DNA of 64,000 nucleotides. Origin: Arenimonas caeni (GTDB lineage: Bacteria; Pseudomonadota; Gammaproteobacteria; Xanthomonadales; Xanthomonadaceae). The position numbers and the translations under genes were made by a program. The notes below the pieces were generated by a model. The model was not told the origin of the DNA and did not search any database. It saw nothing but the letters and a program-made list of their open reading frames with translations. The DNA lies in the NCBI RefSeq assembly GCF_003024235.1, contig NZ_KZ679085.1:237776-301775 (forward strand). Reading direction: 5' to 3'. Below, one piece after another: positions 1 to 8,763 of the stretch. Position 1 is the first letter of the stretch. Every line of letters starts with the position of its first letter.

Positions 1-309
1 GCTCTGGAAGACGAAGCCGACCTTCTCGCCGCGCACCCGCGCCCGGCCGTCCTCGTCCAGGCCCGACAGCGGTTCGCCATCGAGCTGCACTTCGCCCTCG
101 CTGGGGATGTCCAGCCCGGCCAGCAGCGACAGCAGCGTGCTCTTTCCTGAACCGGAGGCGCCGATGATCGCGACCGCTTCACCCCTGGGGATGGTAAAAC
201 CAAGGCCTTCGAGAATGGTCAGCTCGCCCGACGGCAGCGGCACCCGCTTGCCGAGGCGCTCGACGCGGAGCGCATCGCGGGTTTCCGGGAGGTGTCGGGA
301 GTCGGCCAT
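1..309 (-). CDS. ybbA: ABC transporter ATP-binding protein, YbbA/LolD type (cut by window edge)
   Basis: Only the first 103 codons are present; the gene runs off the left edge. The visible part has the Walker A loop GASGSGKST at about residue 50 and ends in the Q-loop FVFQS, both typical of the LolD/MacB/YbbA ATPase family that drives FtsX-like permeases. The start is set by the ATG at 309, preceded by a GAGG Shine-Dalgarno-like stretch. It is divergent from tesA with only about 22 bp between start codons. The same tight pairing of ybbA with tesA is known from enterobacteria and supports the assignment over lolD. Walker B and signature motifs lie outside the window. Confidence 0.85.
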   Translation of the reverse strand, partial: MADSRHLPETRDALRVERLGKRVPLPSGELTILEGLGFTIPRGEAVAIIGASGSGKSTLLSLLAGLDIPSEGEVQLDGEPLSGLDEDGRARVRGEKVGFVFQS

Positions 310-331
310 GGGATCCTCAGTGGACAGGAAA

Positions 332-994
332 ATGATGAAGGCAATCAAAGCAGGATATGGAGCATGGCGCACGCGGGTTCAACGGGGAGTCATGGCCCTG
401 CTGTTGGCACTTGCCGGCCTGCCGGTGCTTGCGGCAGACACCGGCGAGCGCACCGTGCTGGTGATGGGCGACTCGCTTTCGGCCGCCTACGGCCTCGCCC
501 CGCGCGAGGGCTGGGTGGCGCTGCTGGCCGAGAAGCTGCGCAGCGAGCGCCCGGGCTGGAGCGTCGCCAATGCAAGCATCAGCGGCGAGACCACCGCCGG
601 CGGCGCCAGCCGCATCGCCAGCGAGCTGGCCCGGCACTCGCCCGAGGTGGTGGTGATCGAGCTGGGCGCCAACGACGGCCTGCGCGGCCTCGACCTGGCC
701 CAGACCCACGGCAACCTCGAGCGCATGATCCGCGCCTCGAACGAGGCCGGCGCGCGCGTGCTGCTGGTGGGCATGCGCCTGCCGCCGAACTACGGCCCGC
801 AGTACACCGAGGGCTTCGAACGCAATTTCGTCGAGCTCGCGCAGGCGCACCAGGCCGCCCTGCTGCCCTTCCTGCTCGAGCCGATCGCCCTGGATCGCGA
901 CGCCTTCCAGGCCGACAACCTGCACCCCGTGGCCGAGGCCCAGCCGAAGCTGCGCGACCATGTCTGGCCGGCCCTGCTGCCGCTGCTGGACTGA
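332..994 (+). CDS. tesA: Periplasmic arylesterase / thioesterase I, SGNH hydrolase
   Basis: A 220-residue SGNH-family hydrolase that cleaves acyl esters and thioesters in the periplasm (multifunctional acyl-CoA thioesterase I/lysophospholipase L1 in the E. coli homologue). The three diagnostic blocks are present: GDSLS with Ser48, GAND at 112-115, and DNLHP with Asp195 and His198, completing the catalytic triad. A hydrophobic segment ending LPVLAA near residue 35 is a signal peptide. AGGA at 326-329 suits a start at 332 or 335. An in-frame ATG at 392, which would shorten the unusually long positive n-region, is an alternative. It lies divergent to ybbA, a conserved neighbour. Confidence 0.92.
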   Translation: MMKAIKAGYGAWRTRVQRGVMALLLALAGLPVLAADTGERTVLVMGDSLSAAYGLAPREGWVALLAEKLRSERPGWSVANASISGETTAGGASRIASELARHSPEVVVIELGANDGLRGLDLAQTHGNLERMIRASNEAGARVLLVGMRLPPNYGPQYTEGFERNFVELAQAHQAALLPFLLEPIALDRDAFQADNLHPVAEAQPKLRDHVWPALLPLLD

Positions 995-1021
995 CATCGA
1001 ACCGAACAAGGAACACCCCGC

Positions 1022-2155
1022 ATGAAGACGCCCTTCGCCCTCGCCCTGATGCTCGCCGTCGGCGCCTGCGCCGCCAGTGGCCCGGACGCCGACGTGCGCA
1101 GCTTCCCGAGCGAACACGGGAGCGTGCAGGTCAGCACCGTCGCCACCGGCCTCGAACACCCGTGGGGCCTGGCGTTCCTGCCCGACGGCCGCATGCTGGT
1201 GACCGAACGCCCCGGCCGGCTGCGCCTGGTGGCCGCTGACGGCACGCTCTCGGCGCCCCTGTCCGGCGTACCCGAGGTCTGGGCGCGTGGCCAGGGTGGC
1301 CTGCTCGACGTCGCCCTCGATCCCGGCTTCGCCGGCAACGGCCTGGTCTACCTGAGCTATGCCGAGCCGGGCGAAGGCGGCGCCGGCACCGCGGTCGCGC
1401 GCGGCAAGCTGGTGGGCGAGGCGCTGGAGGGCGTGAAGGTGATCCTGCGCCAGTCGCCCAAGCTCGAGGCCGGCCAGCACTTCGGCTCGCGCCTGGTGTT
1501 CGACCGCGACGGCCTGCTGTACGTGACCACCGGCGACCGCGGCAACTGGGACCACCCGCAGGCGCTGGACAAGGGCCAGGGCAAGATCTTCCGCATCCAG
1601 GCGGACGGCGGCATCCCGGCCGACAACCCGTTCGTGGACCGCGAGGGCGCCGACCCGGCGATCTGGTCCTACGGCCACCGCAACGTGCAGGGCGCCGCGC
1701 TGCATCCCGGAACCGGCAAGCTCTGGCAGACCGAACACGGCGCCCGCGGCGGCGACGAACTCAACATCCCGGAGCCCGGCAAGAACTACGGCTGGCCGGT
1801 GATCACCCTGGGCGTGAACTACAGCGGCGCGCCGATCGGCTCGGGCAAGAAGGAAATGCCGGGCATGGAGCAGCCCATCCACCAGTGGACGCCGTCGATC
1901 GCGCCCAGCGGCCTGGCCTTCTACACCCACGAGCGTTTCCCGGCCTGGCAGGGCAACCTGTTCGTGGGCGCCCTCGCCTTCCAGCGCGTGGTGCGCCTGG
2001 AACTCGAGGGCGACAAGGTGGTGGCCGAGGAGCCGCTGCTGGTCGACCTGGGCGAGCGCATCCGCGACGTGCGCCAGGGCCCGGACGGCTACCTCTACCT
2101 GCTCACCGACGACGCCAAGGGCCGCATCCTGCGCGTCGGCCTGCAGGCCGACTGA
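1022..2155 (+). CDS. PQQ-dependent soluble sugar dehydrogenase (YliI-like), lipoprotein
   Basis: A 377-residue six-bladed beta-propeller dehydrogenase of the soluble aldose sugar dehydrogenase/GSDH family, which oxidises sugars in the periplasm with PQQ. Family landmarks are HPWGLAF near residue 48, the [12 protein letters not shown] block, YGHRNVQG and the [12 protein letters not shown] block that supplies PQQ and calcium contacts in family members. The N-terminus is a signal sequence with a lipobox-like VGAC at residues 14-17, so the mature protein may be lipid-anchored. AAGGAA lies just upstream of the ATG. It follows tesA by 27 bp and could be cotranscribed. Substrate cannot be told from sequence. 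Confidence 0.88.
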   Translation: MKTPFALALMLAVGACAASGPDADVRSFPSEHGSVQVSTVATGLEHPWGLAFLPDGRMLVTERPGRLRLVAADGTLSAPLSGVPEVWARGQGGLLDVALDPGFAGNGLVYLSYAEPGEGGAGTAVARGKLVGEALEGVKVILRQSPKLEAGQHFGSRLVFDRDGLLYVTTGDRGNWDHPQALDKGQGKIFRIQADGGIPADNPFVDREGADPAIWSYGHRNVQGAALHPGTGKLWQTEHGARGGDELNIPEPGKNYGWPVITLGVNYSGAPIGSGKKEMPGMEQPIHQWTPSIAPSGLAFYTHERFPAWQGNLFVGALAFQRVVRLELEGDKVVAEEPLLVDLGERIRDVRQGPDGYLYLLTDDAKGRILRVGLQAD

Positions 2156-2172
2156 GGCGGGCTCAGCCCGCC
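2156..2172. terminator. GC-rich hairpin between convergent stop codons
   Basis: GGCGGGC (2156-2162) pairs with GCCCGCC (2166-2172) around a three-base loop that is itself the stop codon of the minus-strand gene. It sits directly after the sugar dehydrogenase stop. There is no T-run on either side, so intrinsic termination is uncertain. It may act as a weak bidirectional terminator or 3'-end stabiliser. Confidence 0.4.
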
Positions 2173-2837
2173 CGGCTCAGTTCGTCGTATTCGTGGATGA
2201 AGCGGCCGGCCGGTCCACGGCCGGCCAGTGAGGCCATCGCCGCGGCCACGGTGTCGGCGCGGATGGCCCGGTAGCGGCGCAGCGGACCGACCAGCAGCGG
2301 GTTGGTGAACGGTGCCAGCCGCTGCCCCCAGCCTTCGGCGCGGCGCCGCTCGCTGCGTTCGCCCAGCAGCAGGCCCGGGCGCAGGCAATCGACCCGCTCG
2401 AAGCCCAGGGCCGCGAGGCCCCGTTCGGCCTCGCCCTTGACCCGCAGGTAGAAATTGCCGGACTGGGCGCTGGCGCCCACCGACGAGACCAGCAGGGCCT
2501 GCCGGGCACCAAGCCCGTGCGCGATTTCCGCAAGCGCCAGCACCAGGTCGCGATCGACCGCCAGGAAGGCCTCGCGAGAGCCCGCCTGGCGGATCGTCGT
2601 GCCGAGGCAGCAGGCATACGCCTCGAGCGGGACGCCCGCCGCCGCGAGGGCGGATTGCACGGCCGCGGCGTCCCACTGCCCCACCAGGGGTTTCAGGCGC
2701 GGATGCGTAATCACCAGTGGGCGCCGGACCGGGGCGATCACCACCGGCCCGTCCGCGGCGTCGAGCCAGCGCGCAAGCACGCGGCTGCCGACCAGGCCGG
2801 TCGCCCCGGCCAGCAGCACGGCGCGGCGGGCCGTCAC
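2163..2837 (-). CDS. NAD(P)-binding SDR-type oxidoreductase (TIP30/YbjT-like)
   Basis: A 224-residue atypical short-chain dehydrogenase with a Rossmann fold. The nucleotide-binding GATGLVGS is at residues 11-18. Further on are CLGTTIRQAGSREAF and LLVSSVGA, typical of the TIP30/HTATIP2-like branch annotated as nucleoside-diphosphate-sugar epimerase-like. A classical YxxxK is not clear; an FYLRVKGEAE stretch occupies that place, with Tyr and Lys spaced as expected. It starts 4 bp after the GST stop, so the two form a GST-SDR operon. The substrate is unknown. Confidence 0.75.
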   Translation of the reverse strand: MTARRAVLLAGATGLVGSRVLARWLDAADGPVVIAPVRRPLVITHPRLKPLVGQWDAAAVQSALAAAGVPLEAYACCLGTTIRQAGSREAFLAVDRDLVLALAEIAHGLGARQALLVSSVGASAQSGNFYLRVKGEAERGLAALGFERVDCLRPGLLLGERSERRRAEGWGQRLAPFTNPLLVGPLRRYRAIRADTVAAAMASLAGRGPAGRFIHEYDELSRAG

Positions 2838-2841
2838 CGGT

Positions 2842-3474
2842 TCAGGCCCAATCGCTCAGGCCCTCGCGCTCGTAGAGCACGCGGAAGGACGGGCGCGCCT
2901 TCATGCGCTGCGCCAACGCGCCCAGCTGCGGCCAATCGGTGGCCGGGCGCGGCATGTTGCGCGACCAGCGCATCAGCATCGTCAGCAGGAAATCAGCGGC
3001 GCTGACCGAGGGCCCCAGCAGGTAGGGACCGCGCCTGGCCAGGTGCGCCTCGATCTGGTCCCAGCAGGCCTCGATGCGCTCGCGCGCCCGGGTCCTGGCG
3101 GCCTCGGCATGGGCCTCGCCGGCCGCTTCCTGCGGATAGAACCAGGCACGGAAGGCCGGCTGCAGCGTGTTGGCCAGGTGCAGCACCCACTGGTAGTACT
3201 TCGCACGCTCGACGCTGCCCGGTTCGGGCGCCAGGCCGAAATTCGGATGGGCGTCGGCCAGGTGCAGCAGCAGGCCGGCGGCCTCGGTCACCGGTTCGCC
3301 GTGGATCAGGAGCGTCGGCACCAGGCCGGCCGGGTTGAGCGCCAGGTACTCGGGGCGCTTGTGGTCGCCGGCGGCCAGGTCCAGGCGGCGGAGTTCATGG
3401 CGTGCGCCGCTCTCGATCAGCAACCAGTGCACGACCAGGCTGGCCGCGCCGGGGGAGTAGTACAGGGTGTACAT
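2842..3474 (-). CDS. Glutathione S-transferase family protein
   Basis: A 210-residue cytosolic GST. The N-terminal thioredoxin-like half begins MYTLYYSPGAASL, with a Ser/Tyr-type active-site region, and has the cis-proline segment GLVPTLL and TEAAGLLLHLA for the glutathione gamma-glutamyl site. The C-terminal half is all-helical and includes GPSVSAADFLLTMLMRW, the N-capping box region of GST C-domains. The start is the ATG at 3474; the longer open frame upstream overlaps the cspA terminator and was not used. It is first gene of a two-gene operon with the downstream SDR. Likely role is glutathione conjugation or thiol maintenance. Confidence 0.87.
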   Translation of the reverse strand: MYTLYYSPGAASLVVHWLLIESGARHELRRLDLAAGDHKRPEYLALNPAGLVPTLLIHGEPVTEAAGLLLHLADAHPNFGLAPEPGSVERAKYYQWVLHLANTLQPAFRAWFYPQEAAGEAHAEAARTRARERIEACWDQIEAHLARRGPYLLGPSVSAADFLLTMLMRWSRNMPRPATDWPQLGALAQRMKARPSFRVLYEREGLSDWA

Positions 3475-3524
3475 GCCGGCTTCCGTGCTTGGGGTCGGCC
3501 CGAAGCATACGACGGCCGGTGGCA

Positions 3525-3558
3525 CAAAAGAAAAGCCCCGGGCGTTTCCACCCGGGGC
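3525..3558 (-). terminator. Rho-independent terminator of the first cold-shock gene
   Basis: On the minus strand GCCCCGGG and its complement (3535-3542 paired with 3551-3558, 8-base loop) are followed by a U-rich tail, TTTTCTTTTG at 3525-3534. It is 25 bp past the cold-shock stop codon and separates that gene from GST. Confidence 0.85.
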
Positions 3559-3583
3559 CTTGCTCAGTCCTTGGGGGACTGGA

Positions 3584-3793
3584 TTACATCGGCTGCACTT
3601 CGTCAGCCTGCATGCCCTTCTGGCCCTTGACGAGCTTGAAGGAGACCTTCTGGCCTTCCTGCAGGGACTTGAAGCCGGTGCCCTGGATGGAACGGAAGTG
3701 GACGAACACGTCCTCGCCGTTCTCGCGGCTGATGAAGCCGAAGCCCTTGGCGTCGTTGAACCACTTAACGGTACCGATCTGACGATCCGACAT
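3584..3793 (-). CDS. cspA: Cold-shock protein, CspA family (copy 1)
   Basis: A 69-residue single cold-shock domain. RNP1 (KGFGFI) and RNP2 (VFVHF) nucleic-acid-binding motifs are intact, and length matches the family. It binds single-stranded RNA/DNA and acts as an RNA chaperone. AAGGAG lies 7 bp upstream of the ATG. A roughly 250-bp untranslated/promoter stretch follows on the 5' side, typical of cold-inducible genes. It is nearly identical to the second copy at 10959-11168 (64 of 69 residues). It is monocistronic, with its own terminator. Confidence 0.95.
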   Translation of the reverse strand: MSDRQIGTVKWFNDAKGFGFISRENGEDVFVHFRSIQGTGFKSLQEGQKVSFKLVKGQKGMQADEVQPM

Positions 3794-4048
3794 TTGCTAA
3801 CTCCTTGGAACAAATAAATGGATATCGCTGACGGGGACATCCCGCCGCGCGACTGGGGTTGCAAGGAGGAGCGAGGTGAAAAGATGTAGCGGATCGGTGG
3901 ATCTACCGCATCAGGCCACGATTCACAGTGACCCTTCGCAAACACAGTCGGGCGCACCCTACACCTTTCCAGGACGGAAAGCCAACGATTTCGGCGGTTT
4001 GGCCGGCATCGCGGCCAAACCGGGGGCAACCCGTTCAGTTTCGGGGGT
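3794..4048. promoter_or_regulatory. Upstream region of cspA copy 1
   Basis: About 255 bp with no credible gene, lying between the cspA start and the fumarase stop. It is somewhat AT-richer than its surroundings. By analogy with other cold-shock genes it probably contains the promoter and a long structured 5' leader; I could not assign a convincing -35/-10 pair. Confidence 0.45.
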
Positions 4049-5575
4049 TCAGTCCAGAACGACCGGGATCTTGCCGATCCGCGACTGCCACTCGCGCGGC
4101 CCGGTGCGGTGCACGGATTCGCCGGCCGCATCCACGGCCACCGTCACCGGCATGTCGCTGACCTCGAATTCGTAGATGGCCTCCATGCCCAGGTCGGCGA
4201 AGCCCACCACGCGGGCGGACTTGATGGCCTTCGACACCAGGTAGGCCGCGCCGCCCACGGCCATCAGGTAGGCCGAGCGGTGCTTGCGGATGGCCTCGAT
4301 GGCGGCCGGCCCGCGCTCGGCCTTGCCCACCATGCCCAGCAGGCCGGTCTGCTCGAGCACCTGCTCGGTGAACTTGTCCATGCGGGTGGCGGTGGTCGGG
4401 CCGGCCGGGCCGACGACCTCGTCGCGCACCGGGTCGACCGGGCCGACGTAGTAGATGAAGCGGCCGCGCAGGTCCACCGGCAGCGGCTCGCCCTTGTTGA
4501 GCATGTCCACCATGCGCTTGTGCGCGGCGTCGCGCCCGGTGAGCAGCTTGCCGTTGAGCAGCAGCACTTCGCCGGGCTTCCAGCTGGCGACTTCGTCGCG
4601 GGTGAGCGTGTCGAGGTTCACCCGGCGGCCCTTGGAAGCGTCGTAGGTGAGCTTCGGCCAGTCTTCCAGCGAGGGCGGATCGAGCTGCACCGGGCCGCTG
4701 CCGTCGAGCGTGAAATGCGCGTGGCGGGTGGCGGCGCAGTTGGGGATCATCGCCACCGGTAGGTTGGCGGCGTGGGTCGGGTAGTCCTTGACCTTGATGT
4801 CGAGCACCGTGGTCAGGCCGCCCAGGCCCTGGGCACCGATGCCGAGCGCGTTGACCTTCTCGTACAGCTCCAGCCGCAGCTCCTCGGCGCGGTTGGACGG
4901 GCCGCGGGCCTGCAGGTCGGTGATGTCGATGGGCTCCATCAGCGCTTCCTTGGCCAGCAGCATGGCCTTTTCGGCCGTGCCGCCGATGCCGATGCCCAGC
5001 ATGCCCGGCGGGCACCAGCCGGCGCCCATGGTCGGCACGGTCCGGAGCACCCAGTCGACGACCGAGTCGGAGGGGTTGAGCATGGCGAACTTGGACTTGG
5101 CCTCGCTGCCGCCACCCTTGGCGGCGACGATCACGTCCACCTTGCCGCCCGGCACCAGCTTCACGTTGACCACCGCCGGGGTGTTGTCCTTCGTGTTCTG
5201 GCGCTTGCCGGCCGGGTCGGCCAGCACCGAGGCGCGCAGCTTGTTGTCAGGGTGGTTGTAGGCGCGGCGCACGCCCTCGTTGACCATGTCCTCGACGCCC
5301 ATGCTGGCGTCGGACCAGCGCACGTCCATGCCGATCTCGAGGAAGACGGTGACGATGCCGGTGTCCTGGCAGATCGGCCGGTGGCCCTCGGCGCACATGC
5401 GCGAGTTGATCAGGATCTGGGCGATGGCGTCCTTCGCGGCCGGCGACTGCTCGCGCTCATAGGCGGCGGCGAGGTTCCGGATGTAGTCGACCGGGTGGTA
5501 GTACGAGATGTACTGCAGCGCGTCGGCGACGGACTGGATGAAGTCTTCCTGCTTGATCTGGCTCACGGCGGGCAC
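4049..5575 (-). CDS. fumA: Class I fumarate hydratase (iron-sulfur)
   Basis: A 508-residue single-chain class I fumarase, interconverting fumarate and malate in the TCA cycle with an oxygen-sensitive [4Fe-4S] cluster. Cluster-binding region ICQDTG at about 68-73 and a second conserved cysteine in MIPNCAATRH are present; the alpha and beta domains are fused as in FumA/FumB. GGKVDVIVAAKGGGSEAKSK and GIGIGGTAEKA are family blocks. The first codon is GTG at 5575; a GTG three codons later (5566) is an alternative, and neither has a strong ribosome site. It appears monocistronic. Confidence 0.93.
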   Translation of the reverse strand: MPAVSQIKQEDFIQSVADALQYISYYHPVDYIRNLAAAYEREQSPAAKDAIAQILINSRMCAEGHRPICQDTGIVTVFLEIGMDVRWSDASMGVEDMVNEGVRRAYNHPDNKLRASVLADPAGKRQNTKDNTPAVVNVKLVPGGKVDVIVAAKGGGSEAKSKFAMLNPSDSVVDWVLRTVPTMGAGWCPPGMLGIGIGGTAEKAMLLAKEALMEPIDITDLQARGPSNRAEELRLELYEKVNALGIGAQGLGGLTTVLDIKVKDYPTHAANLPVAMIPNCAATRHAHFTLDGSGPVQLDPPSLEDWPKLTYDASKGRRVNLDTLTRDEVASWKPGEVLLLNGKLLTGRDAAHKRMVDMLNKGEPLPVDLRGRFIYYVGPVDPVRDEVVGPAGPTTATRMDKFTEQVLEQTGLLGMVGKAERGPAAIEAIRKHRSAYLMAVGGAAYLVSKAIKSARVVGFADLGMEAIYEFEVSDMPVTVAVDAAGESVHRTGPREWQSRIGKIPVVLD

Positions 5576-5654
5576 GGGCTGGCGGGGAAACCACCATTTT
5601 ACCCCGCCAGGGCCGGGCGGGGGCTGGCGGCGGCCGGGCCGCCGCCAGCAGGTC

Positions 5655-6248
5655 TCACTCGCCGCCGGTCGGGCCGCCCACGGCGCTGTCCCAGTTGCCG
5701 CGCAGGTACTCGACGACCAGGCCGGTCACCCGCTCGAGCATGGCCTTGTCGGCGCCGCCGAAGCTGTAGGCGCCGGCCATGCCGGCGGCGTGCTGGTAGA
5801 ACTCGGGTTCGGCAACGAGCTCGCCACTGGCGGCATCGACCAGCCGCACCCGGAGCAGGACGCGCGACTTGCCGGCGAAGGCGCCGGCGAAAACCCGCTT
5901 GCCGCCCGAGATGTAGCGGATGCCGGCCACGTAGGGCTCGATCCTCAGCACCCGCTCGGGCTCGTTCGCCGCCGGGCGGGCATTGACCTCGGCCAGCCAC
6001 GGCCCGATGCGCTCGTCGAGGTTCGCCTGCAGGTTCACCAGGGCAGCCTCGTTGGGCCTCTGGCCGGCCCAGGGCGCGCCCATGGTGATCTTCGCCACCT
6101 CGAAGCGGTCGAAGCCGGACAAGGCCTCGGACGGCGCGGGATTGGTGGCCGACGAAGCCTTGATGTCTTCCTTGGCGACCACGGCGGTCGAAAGGCCGGC
6201 AAGGAGGAGTACGGCGCCGAGCTGGCGCAGGAAACGGGCGTTGAACAT
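5655..6248 (-). CDS. Secreted protein of unknown function
   Basis: A 197-residue protein with a clear signal peptide (hydrophobic core LGAVLLLAGLSTAVVA at about residues 10-25) and no lipobox. The rest is a single globular domain with a short basic stretch, then RVLLRVRLVDAASGEL, a beta-rich segment reminiscent of the DUF4410/DUF3313 group of envelope proteins. I cannot assign the family firmly. It stands alone between fumarase and uup. Confidence 0.7.
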   Translation of the reverse strand: MFNARFLRQLGAVLLLAGLSTAVVAKEDIKASSATNPAPSEALSGFDRFEVAKITMGAPWAGQRPNEAALVNLQANLDERIGPWLAEVNARPAANEPERVLRIEPYVAGIRYISGGKRVFAGAFAGKSRVLLRVRLVDAASGELVAEPEFYQHAAGMAGAYSFGGADKAMLERVTGLVVEYLRGNWDSAVGGPTGGE

Positions 6249-6325
6249 GCTTGGATCCCCTGGTGTTGTGTCGGCCGCAACGGTGGCGGCCCCCGGGAAG
6301 CTAGCAGAATCGCGCGGGGTCTTGC

Positions 6326-8251
6326 CTATTCGAGCTCGGACCAGCGGGCGTAGGCCTGCTCTAGATCGGCCTGCAGCGCCGACAGCCGGGCATTGGCGGC
6401 GGCGACGGCGTCGGGGCCCTGCTGGTACAGGCCCGGGTCCTGGACCGCGGTGGTGGCTTCGGCGAGCTCGGCCTCCAGCCGCTCGATGCGGACGGGCAAC
6501 TCGTCGAGCTCGCGCTGGTCCTTGTAACTGAGCTTGCGCCTGGGCGTGGCAGCCGCGGCCGATGGCGCGGGCGCGGGCGCGGGGGCCGGTTTCGCCACCG
6601 CCGCGGGCGTCGTCGCCGGGCGCGCGGCCGCCCTGCCCGCCTCGGCGGCCTGCGCGGCGGCGATGCGGGCCGACATCGGCCGCTGGCGCAGCCAGTCGCT
6701 GTAGCCGCCGACGTAGTCGCCGACCCGGCCATTGCCTTCCATCACCAGCGAGCTGGTGACCACGTTGTCGATGAACTCGCGGTCGTGCGAGACCAGGATC
6801 AGCGTGCCCGGGTAGTCGATCAGCAGCTCCTCGAGCAGCTCCAGCGTCTCGACGTCGAGGTCGTTGGTCGGTTCGTCCATCACCAGCACGTTCGAAGGCC
6901 GCGCGAACAGCTTGGCCAGCAGCAGCCGGTTGCGCTCGCCGCCGGAGAGCTTGGTGATGGGCGAAAGCGCGCGCTCGGGGCTGAACAGGAAGTCCTGCAG
7001 GTAGCCCATCACGTGCTTGCGGGCGCCGTTGATCTCGATGAACTCGCGGCCCTCGGAGACGTTGTCGAGCGCGTTCCAGTCCTCGCGCAGGGCGCCGCGC
7101 AGCTGGTCGAAGAACGCGATCTCGAGGTTGGTGCCCACGCGGATCTCGCCGGCGGTGGGCTGCAGCTGGCCGAGCAGGAGCTTGAGCAGGGTGGTCTTGC
7201 CCGAGCCGTTGGGGCCGATCAGGCCGACCTTGTCGCCGCGCTGGATGACGGTGTCGAGCCCGCGAACGATCACCTTGTCCCCGAAGGCGAAGTCCACGCC
7301 ACGGGCCTCGAACACGCGCTTGCCGGACTTGTCGGCGGCGGCCGCCGCCATGCGCACGTTGCCCTGCTGCTCGCGTCGCTCGGCGCGCTCGCGGCGCATG
7401 GCCTTGAGCGCCGTCACCCGGCCCTCGTTGCGGGTCCGGCGGGCCTTGATGCCCTGGCGGATCCAGACCTCTTCCTGCGCCAGCTTCTTGTCGAACAGCG
7501 CATTGGCCTGGGCCTCGGCGTGCAGCCGTTCCTCGCGCCGGCGCAGGTAGTTGGCGTAGTCGCCGGGCCAGCTGCTCACCTGGCCGCGGTCGATCTCGAC
7601 GATGCGGGTGGCCAGGTTGCGCAGGAACTGGCGGTCGTGGGTGACGAAGACCACCGAGCCGGCGAAGTTCTTCAGGAACTCCTCGAGCCAGGCGATCGAT
7701 TCGATGTCCAGATGGTTGGTGGGTTCGTCGAGCAGGAGCACGTCGGGCGCCGCGACCAGGGCCTGGGCCAGCAGCACGCGGCGCTTGAGGCCGCCCGAAA
7801 GCGCGGCGAAATCGGCGTCCTCGGGCAGGTCGAGCTTGCTGATCACCTGCTCGACGCGCTGCTCGATCTGCCAGCCGTTGCCGGCGTCGATGCGCGCCTG
7901 CACCTCGCCGAGCTCGTCCATGTCGATGTCGGCGCCGTCATGCAGCAGGTGGTGGTAGCGCGCCAGGTCGGCGCCCAGCCCGCCCAGCCCCATGGCCACC
8001 ACGTCGAAGACGGTTCCCGCCACGCCCTGGGGCACCTCTTGCGCCAGGCCGGCCACGCGGCCATCGCGGCGCAGCACGCCGTCGTCGGGCACGATCTGGC
8101 CGGCCAGCAGGCGCAGCAGGGTGGATTTTCCGGCGCCGTTGCGGCCGACGATGCAGACGCGCTCGTTCGGCTCGATCGTGAGGTTCACGGCTTCGAGCAG
8201 CAGCGGTCCGCCGACGCCGTAGTCGACGCCTTGCAGGGTGATCAGGGACAT
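6326..8251 (-). CDS. uup: ABC-F family ATPase Uup
   Basis: A 641-residue cytosolic protein with two ABC domains and no membrane segments. Walker A motifs are GRNGAGKS (about 37-44) and GPNGSGKT (about 344-351). Signatures are LSGGLKRRV and LSGGERNRL, and Walker B/DEPTNHLD and DEPTNDLD follow. An arm/linker rich in Arg and Glu lies between the domains. After about residue 530 there is an Ala/Pro tract, then a C-terminal coiled coil (KDQRELDELPVRIERLEAE), the DNA-binding Uup signature that separates it from other ABC-F proteins. ABC-F proteins act on ribosomes; Uup affects transposon excision in E. coli. Confidence 0.93.
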   Translation of the reverse strand: MSLITLQGVDYGVGGPLLLEAVNLTIEPNERVCIVGRNGAGKSTLLRLLAGQIVPDDGVLRRDGRVAGLAQEVPQGVAGTVFDVVAMGLGGLGADLARYHHLLHDGADIDMDELGEVQARIDAGNGWQIEQRVEQVISKLDLPEDADFAALSGGLKRRVLLAQALVAAPDVLLLDEPTNHLDIESIAWLEEFLKNFAGSVVFVTHDRQFLRNLATRIVEIDRGQVSSWPGDYANYLRRREERLHAEAQANALFDKKLAQEEVWIRQGIKARRTRNEGRVTALKAMRRERAERREQQGNVRMAAAAADKSGKRVFEARGVDFAFGDKVIVRGLDTVIQRGDKVGLIGPNGSGKTTLLKLLLGQLQPTAGEIRVGTNLEIAFFDQLRGALREDWNALDNVSEGREFIEINGARKHVMGYLQDFLFSPERALSPITKLSGGERNRLLLAKLFARPSNVLVMDEPTNDLDVETLELLEELLIDYPGTLILVSHDREFIDNVVTSSLVMEGNGRVGDYVGGYSDWLRQRPMSARIAAAQAAEAGRAAARPATTPAAVAKPAPAPAPAPSAAAATPRRKLSYKDQRELDELPVRIERLEAELAEATTAVQDPGLYQQGPDAVAAANARLSALQADLEQAYARWSELE

Positions 8252-8289
8252 GCGGCCATTCTATCGCGGGCGGGGGGCCGCCGGCGGCT

Positions 8290-8688
8290 TCAGGCGCTGC
8301 CGTGCTTTAGCCAGTGGTCGGCCATCGCCTCGGAAATGAACACCCGCCCGACGGCGCCGCGCTCGCGCGCCAGGATCTCGCCGTGCTCGACGTGGCCCAT
8401 CAGCTCGACCCGGCCGACCACGAAGGCCACCTGCAGCTTGTCCAGGCCCAGGGAGAACAGGACGTCGATGGTCATCTCGATGTCGCGCTCGCCCTCGAAT
8501 TCGCCGAGCTTCTCGACCACCATCAGCTTGGCGGCCTTGCGGCGCCGGCATTCCGCCGCGACTTCGGACCAGTAGGCGATGGAGATGGCCCGGCTGTCCC
8601 GGGGGCCGGTGACCAGCGCATGCAGGTAACCGGGGCGATCTTCGTAGCGGATGCTGATATCGGGGGGAAGCTGGGACACGGAAGCCAT
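8290..8688 (-). CDS. Conserved hypothetical protein, STAS-like fold suspected
   Basis: A 132-residue soluble protein without signal peptide. The start is taken at ATG 8688 (MASVSQ) rather than the ATG six codons earlier. The pattern RPGYLHALVTGPRDS, then YWSEVAAECRRR and KLMVVEKLGEF, alternates strands and helices like STAS/SpoIIAA-type domains found in many gammaproteobacterial orphans. No catalytic motif is visible. It lies 38 bp downstream of the divergent... more exactly, upstream of the uup start on the same strand, so the two may share a transcript. Confidence 0.65.
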   Translation of the reverse strand: MASVSQLPPDISIRYEDRPGYLHALVTGPRDSRAISIAYWSEVAAECRRRKAAKLMVVEKLGEFEGERDIEMTIDVLFSLGLDKLQVAFVVGRVELMGHVEHGEILARERGAVGRVFISEAMADHWLKHGSA

Positions 8689-8763
8689 CTGCGCGGGGGG
8701 TCGCACATTCTAACCGCTCGGGCCGGCTTGCGCCGGGGCGGCTCGGGCGCGAAGGTGGCGGCC

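Noticed and set aside
317..1930. A 537-codon open frame on the minus strand opposite tesA and the sugar dehydrogenase
   Set aside because: Composition-driven frame in GC-rich DNA; Val/Ala/Gly/His-rich with no domain, fully opposite two well-identified genes.
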